The translations under genes and the position numbers were made by a program. Positions 23,590-34,937 of a stretch of DNA of 64,000 nucleotides are shown one piece after another. Source of the DNA: Anaeramoeba ignava (taxonomy: Eukaryota > Metamonada > Anaeramoebidae). The stretch lies in the NCBI GenBank assembly GCA_028826165.1, contig JAPDFW010000072.1, positions 278,001-342,000 on the forward strand, given 5' to 3'. The notes beneath the pieces are model-generated. The model had not been told where the DNA came from. It was given only the letters and a program-made list of their open reading frames with translations, and ran no database searches. Every line of letters begins with the position of its first letter. Position 1 is the stretch's first letter.

Positions 23590-26500
23590 ATGATTCATCA
23601 AGATTTTTTAAATAAAACAAAAGGAAAAGAACAAGAAAAAGGAAATACAGGTAAAAATTTAAATTTAAATTTAAATTTAAATTTAAAATAAAAATTTAAA
23701 ATAAAAATTTAAATAAATAATAATTTTTCAAAATTGAAAACAAAAAGAAACATTAAAGTATTTAAGATTATTTCTTCCGTTGAGAGACTCAAGCATTTCT
23801 GATGAGAAAAAATTAGAAATTCTGAATGAAATTGTGAAAATAAGTGAAGAAATAACAAGTTTCTTAGCACAAAATGAAGAAATATTATCATCAGTTTTAA
23901 AAACATTACGATTATGTATTACACAAAAGCACACAATAATCCGAGCAGCAGCATTGAGAACACTTCGGTTTTGCATCACAACAGAGAAAGCACTCTTTTT
24001 AATAATCCAGCATCACATTGACATTTTTGTGATTCGATCATTGGAATTTTATCCCGATTTAGAAATGGAAAGAATTCAAGCACTGAAATTAATATGGCAT
24101 TGCTTACAAATTTCTCCGCAGAATCTTCCTCGATCATTTGTTCAATCTCTTGTTTCGATAAGTGAATTTCCTGAAGATACACTGCGAAAATCATGCATCG
24201 GAGTTTTGTGTGAAATTGGAATGAAAAATCCTCAACTTCTTGCTTTATCTCGTGGTGTTTTAACTCTTGCTAGGAGTTCTATTGATCCAAGTCTTAAAGA
24301 TTATCAGAAAATTATTGTTGAAACTCTTACGTTTTTATTGAATGATTTTTCAACTAGACAATTTGTTAGTCAAAAAGAATTGAATATTATTTTATCCCCT
24401 TTTACTTCTGTTTATTCAAAAAATGTCCCAAAGGATAAACTGGAAATTTGTAAAGCTAGTCGAAAGGCTATTGATTTGTTTATGAAGGATTGGTCTGGTT
24501 TCTTTTTTATTGCTTCTAATTCTCATGGTTTGGGTGGTTTTCTTCAAGCTTTAAAATTACCTGCAAGAAAAATTAAGGTTTTTTTTCCTCAAAATCCATT
24601 TTAACAATTTTAAATGAATTTAAAACCAAAATCAATTTAAATTCAATTTAAAATCAAAATCAATTTAAAATTAATTTAAAATCAAAATCAAAATAAATTT
24701 AAAATCAAAATCAATTTAAAATCAAAATCAATTTAAAATCAAAATCAATTTAAAATCAATTTAAAATCAATTTAAAATCAATTTAAAATTAAAATCAATT
24801 TAAAATTAAAATCAATTTAAAATCAAAATCAATTCAAAATCAATTTAAAATAAATTTAAAATCAAAATCAATTTAAAATTAAAATCAATTTAAAATCAAT
24901 TTAAAATTAATTTAAAATCAATTTAAAATCAAAATCAATTTAAAATAAATTTAAAATCAAATTAAAATCAATTTAAAATCAAAATCAATTTAAAATTAAA
25001 TCAATTTAAAATCAAATCAATTTAAAATCAAAATCAATTTAAAATCAAAATCAATTTAAAATCAAAATCAATTTAAAATCAATTTAAAATCAATTTAAAA
25101 TAAATTTAAAATCAAAATCAATTTAAAATTAATTTAAAATCAAAATCAATTTAAAATCAATTTAAAATCAATTTAAAATCAAAATCAATTTAAAATCAAA
25201 ATCAATTTAAAACCAAATCAATTTAAAATTAAAATCAATTTAAAATTAAAATCAATTTAAAATCAATTTAAAATCAAATCAATTTAAAATTAAAATCAAT
25301 TTAAAATTAAAATCAATTTAAAATCAATTTAAAATTAATTTAAAATCAAAATCAATTTAAAATCAATTTAAAATCAAAATCAATTTAAAATAAATTTTTA
25401 GACAATTGCTTTGAAAACTTTATACGATATTTTTAGATATACAATTCCAAAAAAGAAAACTGATAAAGATAAAGAAAAACAAAAACCTAAAAATGAATCA
25501 GAAACAGCAACACCTTCTGAAGTTTGGGATAACATTGATAGATATTTACCACCAACACCAAATTTACGACATAATTTATTGAATAATTATTTTGCAATTT
25601 TATTTGTAGCTTTTAAAGAAGTTGGATTAATTGAAGTAGATTTATATTTAATTCAAAAATATATTTAATTCAATATAAATATTTAATTCAAAAAATATAT
25701 TTAATTCAATATAAATATTTAATTCAAATAAATATATTTAATTCAAAATAAATATTTAATCCAAAATAAATATTTAATTTAAAATAAATATTTAATTCAA
25801 AAAAATAAATATTTAATTCATAATAAATATTTAATTCAAATAAATATTTAATTCAAAATAAATAATATTTAATTCAAAATATATAATTTAAAATAAATAT
25901 TTAATTCAAAATAAATATATTTAATTCAAAATAAATATTTAATTTAAAATAAATATTTAATTTAAAATAAATATTTAATTTAAAATAAATATTTAATTCA
26001 AAATAAATATTTAATTCAAAATAAATATTTAATTCAAAATAAATATTTAATTCAAAATAAATATTTAATTCAAAATATATTTAATTCAAATAAATATATT
26101 TAATTCAAAATAAATATTTAATTCAAAATAAATATTTAATTCAAAATAAATATTTAATTCAAAATAAATATTTAATTCAAAATAATATATTTAATTCAAA
26201 ATAAATATTTGTTTATTTGTTTATTTATTTTAGACTTTAATTGAAGTCGGAAAGGAATCAAACCATTATTCATCAGTTTTAGCTACAAAACTTCTTGGTG
26301 AATTACTTCATAAATCAAATGAACTTCTTGCAACACATCATTGTGCACTTTTACATTCACTTCCAGATTTATTCAAAAGTGCATCAAACTTTTCACATTC
26401 TCCTTCTGTAAGGGTAAGAGCAAATTTCATGTTGAACTCATTGGATCGATATGCAAGAACAAAAAAAACAAAAAGAAAAGAAGAATTTCACATTTCTTTA

Positions 26501-28825
26501 CTTAAATCATATGTAAATCGCTGGGAAACAGAAAATCAACTATTGAAAATCCAGCGACAAATTGAAAAGTCAACAGCAGATCAAGATTTTGAAATTCTAT
26601 TGAAAGAATCAAAAGTGATTTTATATAACGATGCCAAAAAATGGGATTTCCAAGTTATATCAGGATTTTTGGAAGGGATTATTAACAATCCAAAAAGAAT
26701 TGAAGCTTGTATTAAAAATAAGTTTTTCAAAAGATTATTGAAATTTTATCAACCCACAAAAAAGCAATTCTCAGAAATGCCACATAATTCATCGAATATT
26801 TTTTATGTTCGTGTTGGATGCCGACTTCTTGAGGTGCTTCTTTCAACCAAGGAAGGATATGACTTCCTCAAAGCAAACAATACTATTACTGAGATTGCAA
26901 GTGGATTAAGAATGGAAATTCAAGGAAAAACAGGAGAAACAACAGAACAAACATTTCGTTTTTTCCATCCTGCAAATATTAGCAAAACTTTGAGTGGAGA
27001 ATATTTGACTTTTCTTGGAGTTTTATCAACACATCCAAAAGGAATGGAACTTTTACTCAATTTGGATATTTTATTATATGTTCAAGCGTTTACAGAAATG
27101 CTTGGAAGGGAAGAAATTGCAAGAATAGTTATATCATCACTTGATTATACCAAACCAAATTCAAAAGCTCGAGAAATTCTTGAAAGAGCTTTGATTCAAG
27201 GGTCAAAATTATCCCGAATTTATTCAACAAAACATTTGCAGGTTCTTTTTAGAGTTGGAGTAGAAGATTTTCATTCTTGGGCAATTAAATTACTAGTTGG
27301 GCAATTAAAAGATTCGGATGAAAATGTCAGAATGGTTGCTATTGATGTTTTGGATGAGTGTTGTGCTGATAATATTAAGTGTTTGGATTCTTTAATTGAT
27401 TGTCATCCTTCTGAATTGGATGAAATGGGTGAACAAGGAAAAACATTATTAATTCGTTTTTTGTCAAGACAAAATGGTATTCAATTTTTGAAAGAAATTG
27501 GTTTTATTGGAAGAGAACTTAAGCAATGGATTGAAGTGAAAAGTCTTCAATATACAAAGAATATTGAAAACGCAATATTTGAAGTGTTTCATGTTTCTCC
27601 CACGATAAATATATCTGAGTACAAAATTACTTTTAAAAATTATATTTCATTTAAAAATATTTAAAAATTCATTTCATTTAAATTTAAAATTTGTTTTGTT
27701 AGATTCAAAAAAAAAGTTCAAACAAAAATTCCAGGTCTTTCTCCAACAGAAATACCATTACCAAGGCATTTATTTGGAGAACTTGTGCAAACCGAAGATG
27801 GAATCAACACTTTATTCAGCACAAAAATAGTAGAAACAATCATCAACCGATTGAAAACAAAATCGGAAAATCATTTACAAATCCGGTCTGATTTATGGGC
27901 AATTGGAAATATTGGTTCAAGTGAACTTTCATTTTTAAAACTAAAGGAATACAAGATTTCAGAGTTGATTTTAAACGTTATGAAAGAATCAAGAAGAGTT
28001 TCAATTCGAGCAACTTGTTTTTTTGTTTTTGGATTGTTTTCCTTACATTCATTAGGAAGAAAAGAACTTACTGAAATTGGATGGGAATTTCCATCAGATA
28101 TTTCATCAATGATTTCAACTCCAAATTCTCAACAATTAGAAAATTTCATTGCAATTCCTATTGAAAAATACGCGGGAATTTGGCCATCACAAATGCCAAT
28201 TGAACCGATGAATGAATATCTTAAAGACTCAAAAAGAACGCGAAAAATCATCAAAAATATCATCCATTTAAGCAATAGAATTATGGAAGAAAAAGCTATT
28301 GAGTTTTTTGGAAAGCACAAAAGAAAAACTGACTATTTTTCTTCTCCTCGTGCTTTTTATCACGCTTATATTTTGTTGGAAAATTATCACTACAGATTAG
28401 TCACAAGAAGAGTTATTCATCAAATATTTAGTCAATCCAAATTTTCAGAAGAAATTCTCGATAATTTACATAAACTCCCGGCAGAAAAAGAAGATGAAGA
28501 AAAAGAAAATAAGAAAAAGAACAAAAAGAATCAAGAACTTGAAATTGATGATATTTTACGATCTCTTTTTCAACCAAAAAAGAAAGAAGAACAAAAAATC
28601 AAAGAAGAACAAAAAGTTCAAGTTGTTCAAGAAAAAAAAGAAGTTCTTTATTCTCTTGAAACTCTTCGTACAAAACCTCTTCCTGATGGTGTTGATCCAA
28701 AATTTACTGAGAATTTCTTGAAACATGAAGATTTTGAAAGAGCTTTTGGTATGTCAAGACCAGCTTTTTTTAAACTACCAAAATGGAAACAACTTCATAA
28801 AAAAAAGGAAGCTAAATTAGTTTAA
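23590..28825 (+). CDS. Rictor/Pianissimo homologue (TORC2) with C-terminal villin headpiece
   Basis: Exons 23590-23650, 23748-24577, 25402-25635, 26234-27618 and 27703-28825 join in frame (phases 1, 0, 0, 2) to 1210 residues. Rictor is the scaffold subunit defining TOR complex 2, which controls AGC kinases and actin organisation. Armadillo-like helical segments match the family: IRAAALRTLRF, ERIQALKLIWHC, VRKSC-like LRKSCIGVLCEIGMKNPQ, LYDIFRYTIP, DNY-like LLNNYFAILFVAF, LATKLLGELLH, SLDYTKPNSKAREIL, STKHLQVLFRVGVEDFHSW and SDLWAIGNIGSSELSFL. The protein is shorter than human Rictor (about 1700). The C-terminus (about residues 1152-1210) is a villin headpiece, described separately. Intron 1's acceptor was chosen because CAAAAAG at 23741-23747 keeps the phase. 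Confidence 0.9.
24578..25401 (+). repeat. Rictor intron 2: ATCAATTTAAA satellite
   Basis: An 824-bp intron of 11-bp ATCAATTTAAA units with 6-bp AATCAA insertions, ending AATTTTTAG. Confidence 0.75.
25636..26233 (+). repeat. Rictor intron 3: 18-bp satellite
   Basis: The intron is dominated by the 18-bp unit AAATAAATATTTAATTCA. The donor is GTAGATTTAT and the acceptor TTTATTTTAG. Confidence 0.75.
28649..28822 (+). other. Villin headpiece domain at the end of the Rictor protein
   Basis: About 58 residues from YSLETLRTKPLPDGVDP to the stop match the headpiece layout. The N-subdomain has the LP-x-GVD motif. The C-subdomain shows EDFERAFGMSRPAF then LPKWKQLHKKK, including the three core Phe, the Pro-x-Trp turn and the basic actin-facing lysines. 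The terminal Phe of villin is Val here. Headpieces normally bind F-actin at the C-terminus of villin-type proteins. The preceding linker is Lys/Glu-rich. Confidence 0.88.
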
Positions 28826-29582
28826 ATCAAAATGAAAATCAAAATTAAAATTAAAATTTATTATTAAAATTATTATTAAAATTTAAATTAAAATTTATTA
28901 TTAAAATTAAAATCAAAATTTAAATTAAAATTAAAATTAAAATTAAAAAAATTAAAATTAAAATTAAAATTAAAATTAAAATTAAAATTAAAATTAAAAT
29001 TAAAATTAAAATTAAAATTAAAATCAAAATTAAAATTAAAATTAAAATTAAAATTAAAATTAAAATTAAAATTAAAATTAAAATTAAAATTAAAATTAAA
29101 ATTTAAATTAAAATTTATTATTAAAATTAAAATCAAAATTAAAATTAAAATTAAAATTAAAATTAAATTTAAAATTAAAATTACAATTAAAAATTAAAAA
29201 TTTATTATTAAAATTAAATTTAAAATTAAAATTAAAATTAAAATCAAAATTAAAATTAAAATTAAAATTAAAATCAAAATTAAATTTAAAAATAAAATTA
29301 AAATTAAAATTAAAATTAAAATTAAAACTAAAATTAAGGAAGAAAATGTTTTTTGTTCCACTTTTTTATTCCACTTTTTTTTTTTCTTTCAATTTAATTA
29401 AACAAAATTAAAAAAGAATTTAAATTGAAAAAAAAAAAGAATATTTTTGATTTTTATTTTTGAATTTTATCTATTTATTTTAAAATCAAAATGTTTAAGA
29501 AATTTAAAAGGAAAAAAAGAACATTTTTATTTCTAAATTTTTAATTTGAATTTTGATTGAAATTTTAATTGGAATTTTGATT
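28826..29582. repeat. Intergenic AAAATT satellite with TTCCACTTTTTT motifs
   Basis: From about 28840 to 29335 the hexamer AAAATT is repeated with AAAATC and TTTATTATT interruptions. TTCCACTTTTTT occurs twice near 29357 and 29371. No gene is visible. Confidence 0.65.
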
Positions 29583-31687
29583 TTAATTGGAATTTTGATT
29601 TTGATTGGAATTTTGATTATCTAAATTTTCACATTTTCTCAATTCATTATATTTTGAATCTTCAAGTTCTTTTTCAGCAAAATCTCTATCTTTTTGAATA
29701 GCTTGAAGTAATTCATCTAAAAAAAAATGGAACAAAAGAATTAAAGAAAAAAAATTAAATTAAAATTTTTTGATTATTTATTTACCAATTGAAGAAAATT
29801 TAATCAAAGGACGAATATAACCACAAATTATTAGAGATAAATGTTCATTATAAAAATCTTGATTAAATTCATGTAAAAGATGTGCTTCAACAGTTTTGAT
29901 TTTATTTTCAAAAGAAGGATTACATCCAATTGTCATAACCATTTTAAAAATTCCAAATTTATTCAATTTTGCAAATCCAAAAAAAACTCCTGTTGAAAGT
30001 TTTTGAAAATCTTCTGAATATTCAAGATTTGCTGATTAAAAAAAACAATAAATATAATTATAAATTTAATTATTAATTTAATTATAAATATAATTATAAA
30101 TATAATTATAAATTTAATTATAAATTTAATTATAAATTTAATTATAAATTTAATTATAAATATAATTATAAATTTAATTATAAATTTAATTATAAATATA
30201 ATTATAAATTTAATTATAAATTTAATTATAAATATAATTATAAATTTAATTATAAATTTAATTATAAATATAATTATTAATTCAATTATAAATATAATAA
30301 ATTTAATTTTAATTATAAATTTAATTATAAATATAATTATAAATATAATTATTAATTCAATTATAAATATAATTATAAATTTAATTATAAATATAATTAT
30401 AAATTTAATTATAAATATAATTATAAATTTAATTATAAATTTAATTATAAATTTAATTATAAATTTAATTATAAATATAATTATAAATTTAATTATAAAT
30501 TTAATTATAAATATAATTATAAATTTAATTATAAATTTAATTATTAATTTAATTATAAATTTAATTATAAATTTAATTATAAATTTAATTATTAATTTAA
30601 TTATTAATATAATTATAAATTTAATTATAAATTTAATTATAAATTTAATTATAAATTTAATTATAAATTTAATTATAAATTTAATTATAAATATAATTAT
30701 AAATTTAATTATAAATTTAATTATAAATTTAATTATAAATTTAATTATAAATTTAATTATAAATTTAATTATAAATTTAATTATAAATTTAATTATAAAT
30801 TTAATTATAAATTTAATTATAAATTTAATTATAAATTTAATTATAAATTTAATTATAAATTTAATTATAAATTTAATTATAAATTTAATTATAAATTTAA
30901 TTATTAATTTAATTATTAATATAATTATAAATTTAATATAAAAATATAAATATAAATAATTATAAATATAATTATAAATATAATTATAAATTATAAATTC
31001 AATTATAAATATAATTATAAATTTAATTATAAATTTAATTATAAATTTAATTATAAATTTAATTATAAAATATAATTATAAATTTAATTATAAATTTAAT
31101 TATAAATATAATTATAAATTTAATTATAAATTTAATTATAAATTTTATTATAAATTTAATTATAAATATAATTATAAATTTAATTATAAATATAATTATA
31201 AATTTAATTATAAAAAATTTAATTATTAATTTAATTATAAATTTAATTATAAATATAATTATAAATTTAATTATAAATTTAATTATAAATTTAATTATAA
31301 ATTTAATTATAAATTTAATTATAAATTTAATTATAAATTTAATTATAAATTTAATTATAAATTTAATTATAAATTTAATTATAAATTTAATTATAAATTT
31401 AATTATAAATTTAATTATAAATTTAATTATAAATTTAATTATAAATTTAATTATAAATTTAATTATAAATTTAATTATAAATATAATTATAAATTTAATT
31501 ATAAATATAATTATTAATATAATTATTAATTTAATTATTAATATATTTATTAATTTAATAAATAAATACCAGTTGGAAACCCTATTTTTTTTCCTCTTCC
31601 AAATCCATGAATAACTTTTCCTTGTAAAATAAAAGGTTTTTCAATTAAATTTAATTTATTATTATCAATTTCATCATTTTTATTCAT
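29583..31687 (-). CDS. RFK: Riboflavin kinase (flavokinase)
   Basis: Exons 31687-31570, 30031-29786 and 29716-29583 join in phase 1 twice to give 165 residues, the usual size of eukaryotic riboflavin kinase (about 155-160). It phosphorylates riboflavin to FMN with ATP. The glycine loop GFGRGKKIGFPTAN includes the family's Pro-Thr-Ala-Asn motif, split by intron 1 between Thr and Ala. Exon 2 carries FKMVMTIGCNPSFENK, the EAHLLHEFNQDFYNE segment with the catalytic Glu of the family and the IICGYIRP strand. Exon 3 holds the terminal helix (DELLQAIQKDRDFAEKEL) and an Asn/Gln tail. A TTTTTCATTTTTC motif lies just upstream. Confidence 0.93.
30032..31569 (-). repeat. Intron 1 of riboflavin kinase: 12-bp satellite
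   Basis: A 1538-bp intron composed of the 12-bp unit TTTAATTATAAA with TATAATTATAAA variants. The repeat is exceptionally regular between about 30600 and 31480. Confidence 0.85.
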
Positions 31688-32418
31688 TTTTATTTTATTT
31701 TTAAAAAAGAAATAAAAGAAAAAAATGAAAAATGAAAAAATTCAAAAAATAACCAAAAAATCAACAAATTTAATTTTCAAAAGAATTTTATTTAAAATTT
31801 TAATCAAAATAAATAATTCTAATTAAAATAATTCCTTTTTTAATCAAAAATTAAAACAAATATGGAAAAAGAAAAATTCAATTCATCAAGGAAAATAATT
31901 AATAATTGATTAAAAGATAAAATAATTCCTTTTTTAATCAATTATTAAAACAGAAAATCTAATTATTGAAAAAATTCAATTCATCAAGGAAAATAATTAA
32001 TACTTGATTAAAAGATAAAATATCTCCTTTTTTAATCAATTATTAAAACAGAAAATCTAATTATTGAAAAAATTCAATTCATCAAGGAAAGTAATTAATA
32101 ATTGATTAAAAGATAAAATATCTCCTTTTTTAATCAATTATTAAGTTAAAAATAAAGGAATAGAAAAGCAGAGAAATTTTCAATTCATCAAGGAAAATAA
32201 TTAATAAATAAAAGATAAAATAAGGTTTTTGTTAAAAAAATTTGAACTCTTTAGCAGGTAATTAAAAACCAATTATTGAATCTTTTTAAAAAGAAAAAGG
32301 AAATTTAAATTAATGTAAAGAAATAAAGAAAAAAAAATGAAAAAAAAAAGTTGTAAAAAAAAATATTTTTTCATTTTTTTAATTGTTTTACATTTTATTT
32401 TTTTCTTTAACTTTTTAA
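31688..32418. repeat. Divergent promoter region with ~98-bp tandem repeat
   Basis: Between the riboflavin kinase and PH genes, units beginning TTCAATTCATCAAGG start at about 31877, 31975, 32073 and 32179, a spacing of 98, 98 and 106 bp. Each unit contains the arms TTGATTAAAAG and TTTTTTAATCAA, which could form a hairpin. The TTTTTCATTTTT element is present for both genes, at about 31716-31738 (minus sense) and 32368-32382 (plus sense). Confidence 0.75.
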
Positions 32419-33001
32419 ATGGAAAATAAATCTAATCAAAATCAAAATCAAAATCAAGATACAATTTCAAAAGAAATAGAAAAATGGAAATCAATATTTC
32501 AAAAAAAACCAAAATTATCATCAATAAAAAAACCACAAAAAGCAGGATTTTTAACTAAAAAAGGTGTAGGAATGTTTAGTAATTGGAAAAGAAGATATTT
32601 TGTAGCAAAAGGACCTTTTATGTATTATTTTTTATCAGAAAAAGTACAAAAATAATAAAATATATTTAAAAAATATTTTTAAAAATATTTGAAAAATTTG
32701 AAAAAGCAAAATCTATAAAGAAAAATAATTAACATATTTTGATTGTGGTTAAATTTAATAGGACGATGAAAAAGCATTGGGAGTTATTTATCTCCGTAAT
32801 TGTACTTTATTAAAAAATCCAAATCCTTCAAAACAATTTGAATTTTCAATTGATACAATTGTTTCAAGAAAACCTGGAAAAAAAGCTGATTCAACAAGAA
32901 TTTATCAACTTTGTTCAACTAGTAGTTTAGAAAAAGATTCTTGGTGTGAAATTATTAGTCATTTTGCTCGACCAAAAGAAGATAATCTTTTGGATATTTA
33001 A
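32419..33001 (+). CDS. Small PH-domain protein
   Basis: Exons 32419-32643 and 32762-33001 join in phase 0 (GTACAAAAAT ... TTTAATAG) to 154 residues. After a short Asn/Gln stretch, almost the whole protein is one pleckstrin-homology domain: strand 1-2 KAGFLTKKGVGMFSNWKRRYF with the basic K-x(n)-K-x-R pattern that binds phosphoinositide phosphates (quoted without its last residues), YYFLSEK strand, an inserted GVIYLRNCTLL strand pair, and the C-terminal helix SLEKDSWCEIISHF with the invariant Trp. It probably binds membrane phosphoinositides in the cytosol. AAAAAAAGTGGAAT follows the stop by about 35 bp. Confidence 0.88.
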
Positions 33002-34937
33002 TCAAAAAAAATTAATCAAAAAAAATTAAATCAAAAAAAAGTGGAATAAAGAAAAAAAATTTTTTTTTTTGAAATTTCTTTCAAAGATTTAGTTAAGAAA
33101 TTAATTAAAATTGTATTAACTTTAATTTTTAATTTTTAATTTTTAATTTTTAATTTTTAATTTTTAATTTTTAATTTTTAATTTTTAATTTTAATTTTTA
33201 ATTTTTAATTTTAATTTTTAATTTTTAATTTTTAATTTGAATTAATCTAAATATTTTAATTTGAATTAATATAAATATTTTAATTTGAATAAATATAAAT
33301 ATTTTAATTTGAATAAATATAAATATTTTAATTTGAATTAATATAAATATTTTAATTTGAATTAATAAAAATATTTTAAATTGAATTAATATAAATATTT
33401 TAATTTGAATTAATATAAATATTTTAATTTGAATTAATATAAATATTTTAATTTTGAATTAATATAATAATTTTAATTAATTTAAAATATAAATATTTTA
33501 ATTTGAATTAATATAAATATTTTAATTTGAATTAATATAAATATTTTTAATTTGAATTAATATAAATATTTGAATCAAATCTAAATAAAAAATTTGAATT
33601 AATATAAATATTTTAATTTGAATTAATCTAAATATTTTAATTTGAATTAATATAAATATTTTAATTTGAATTAATATAAATATTTTAATTTGAATTAATA
33701 TAAATATTTTAATTTGAATAAAATCTAAATATTTTAATTTGAATTAATATAAATATTTTTAATTTGAATTAATATAAATATTTTAATTTGAATTAATATA
33801 AATATTTTAAAATTGAATTAATATAAATATTTTAAAATTGAATAAATATAAATATTTTAAATTGAATAAATATAAATATTTAAAATTGAATTAATATAAA
33901 TATTTTAATTTTGAATTAATATAAATATTTTAATTTGAATAAATATAAATATTTAAAATTGAATTAATATAAATATTTTAATTTGAATAAATATAAATAT
34001 TTTAATTTGAATAAATATAAATATTTTAATTTGAATAAATATAAATATTTTAATTTGAATTAATATAAATATTTTAATTTGAATTAATATAAATATTTTA
34101 AATTGAATAAAAAGGGTGGAATATAAATATTTAAAATTGAATTAATCTAAATATTTTAATTTGAATTAATATAAATATTTTAATTTGAATTAATCTAAAT
34201 ATTTTAATTTGAATTAATATAAATATTTTAATTTGAATTAATCTAAATATTTTAATTTGAATTAATATAAATATTTTAATTTGAATTAATATAAATATTT
34301 TAAATTGAATAAATATAAATATTTTAATTTGAATTAATATAAATATTTTAATTTGAATTAATATAAATATTTTAATTTGAATTAATCTAAATATTTTAAT
34401 TTGAATTAATATAAATATTTTAATTTGAATTAATATAAATATTTTAAATTGAATTAATATAAATATTTTAAATTGAATAAATATAAATATTTTAATTTGA
34501 ATAAATATAAATATTTAAAATTGAATTAATATAAATATTTTAATTTGAATTAATATAAATATTTTAATTTGAATAAATATAAATATTTAAAATTGAATTA
34601 ATATAAATATTTTAAATTGAATAAAAAAGTGGAATATAAATATTTTAAATTGAATAAATCTAAATATTTTAAATTGAATAAAAAAGTGGAATATAAATAT
34701 TTTAAATTGAATTTTATTTAAATTTATGTTAAAAAAGTTTGTTTTTCTGTTTAGTTTTAAAAAAAGAATAGAAAATAAAAGGAAAAAACAAAAACATAAT
34801 TTTTATAAGAAATTATTCACATTTAATTTATTTTTTAATTTATTTTTTTTCATTTTTTCATTTTTTTATTTCCAACTTTTAAATTTTATTTATTTTTATT
34901 TTTTTAATTCCCAAAAATAATAAAAAATAAATAAAAA
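33002..34937. repeat. 24-bp intergenic satellite
   Basis: From about 33115 to 33235 the unit is TTTTTAA. From about 33236 to 34715 a 24-bp unit, AATTTGAATTAATATAAATATTTT, is repeated about 60 times with AATAAATA and AAATTG variants, and with AAAAAGTGGAAT inserts near 34115, 34627 and 34684. The T-rich leader of the next gene with TTTTTTCATTTTTTCATTTTT follows at about 34848. No gene is visible. Confidence 0.8.

Noticed and set aside
30032-34715. Regularly spaced direct repeats that could suggest a CRISPR array or centromere
   Set aside because: There are no unique spacers; these are simple tandem satellites in an intron and an intergenic region of a eukaryote. A centromere role cannot be argued from 1-2 kb.
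34726-34920. 64-codon frame MLKKFVFLFSFKK... upstream of the LD/beta-helix gene
   Set aside because: Phe/Lys-rich translation of the T-rich leader that contains the promoter element; no family resemblance.
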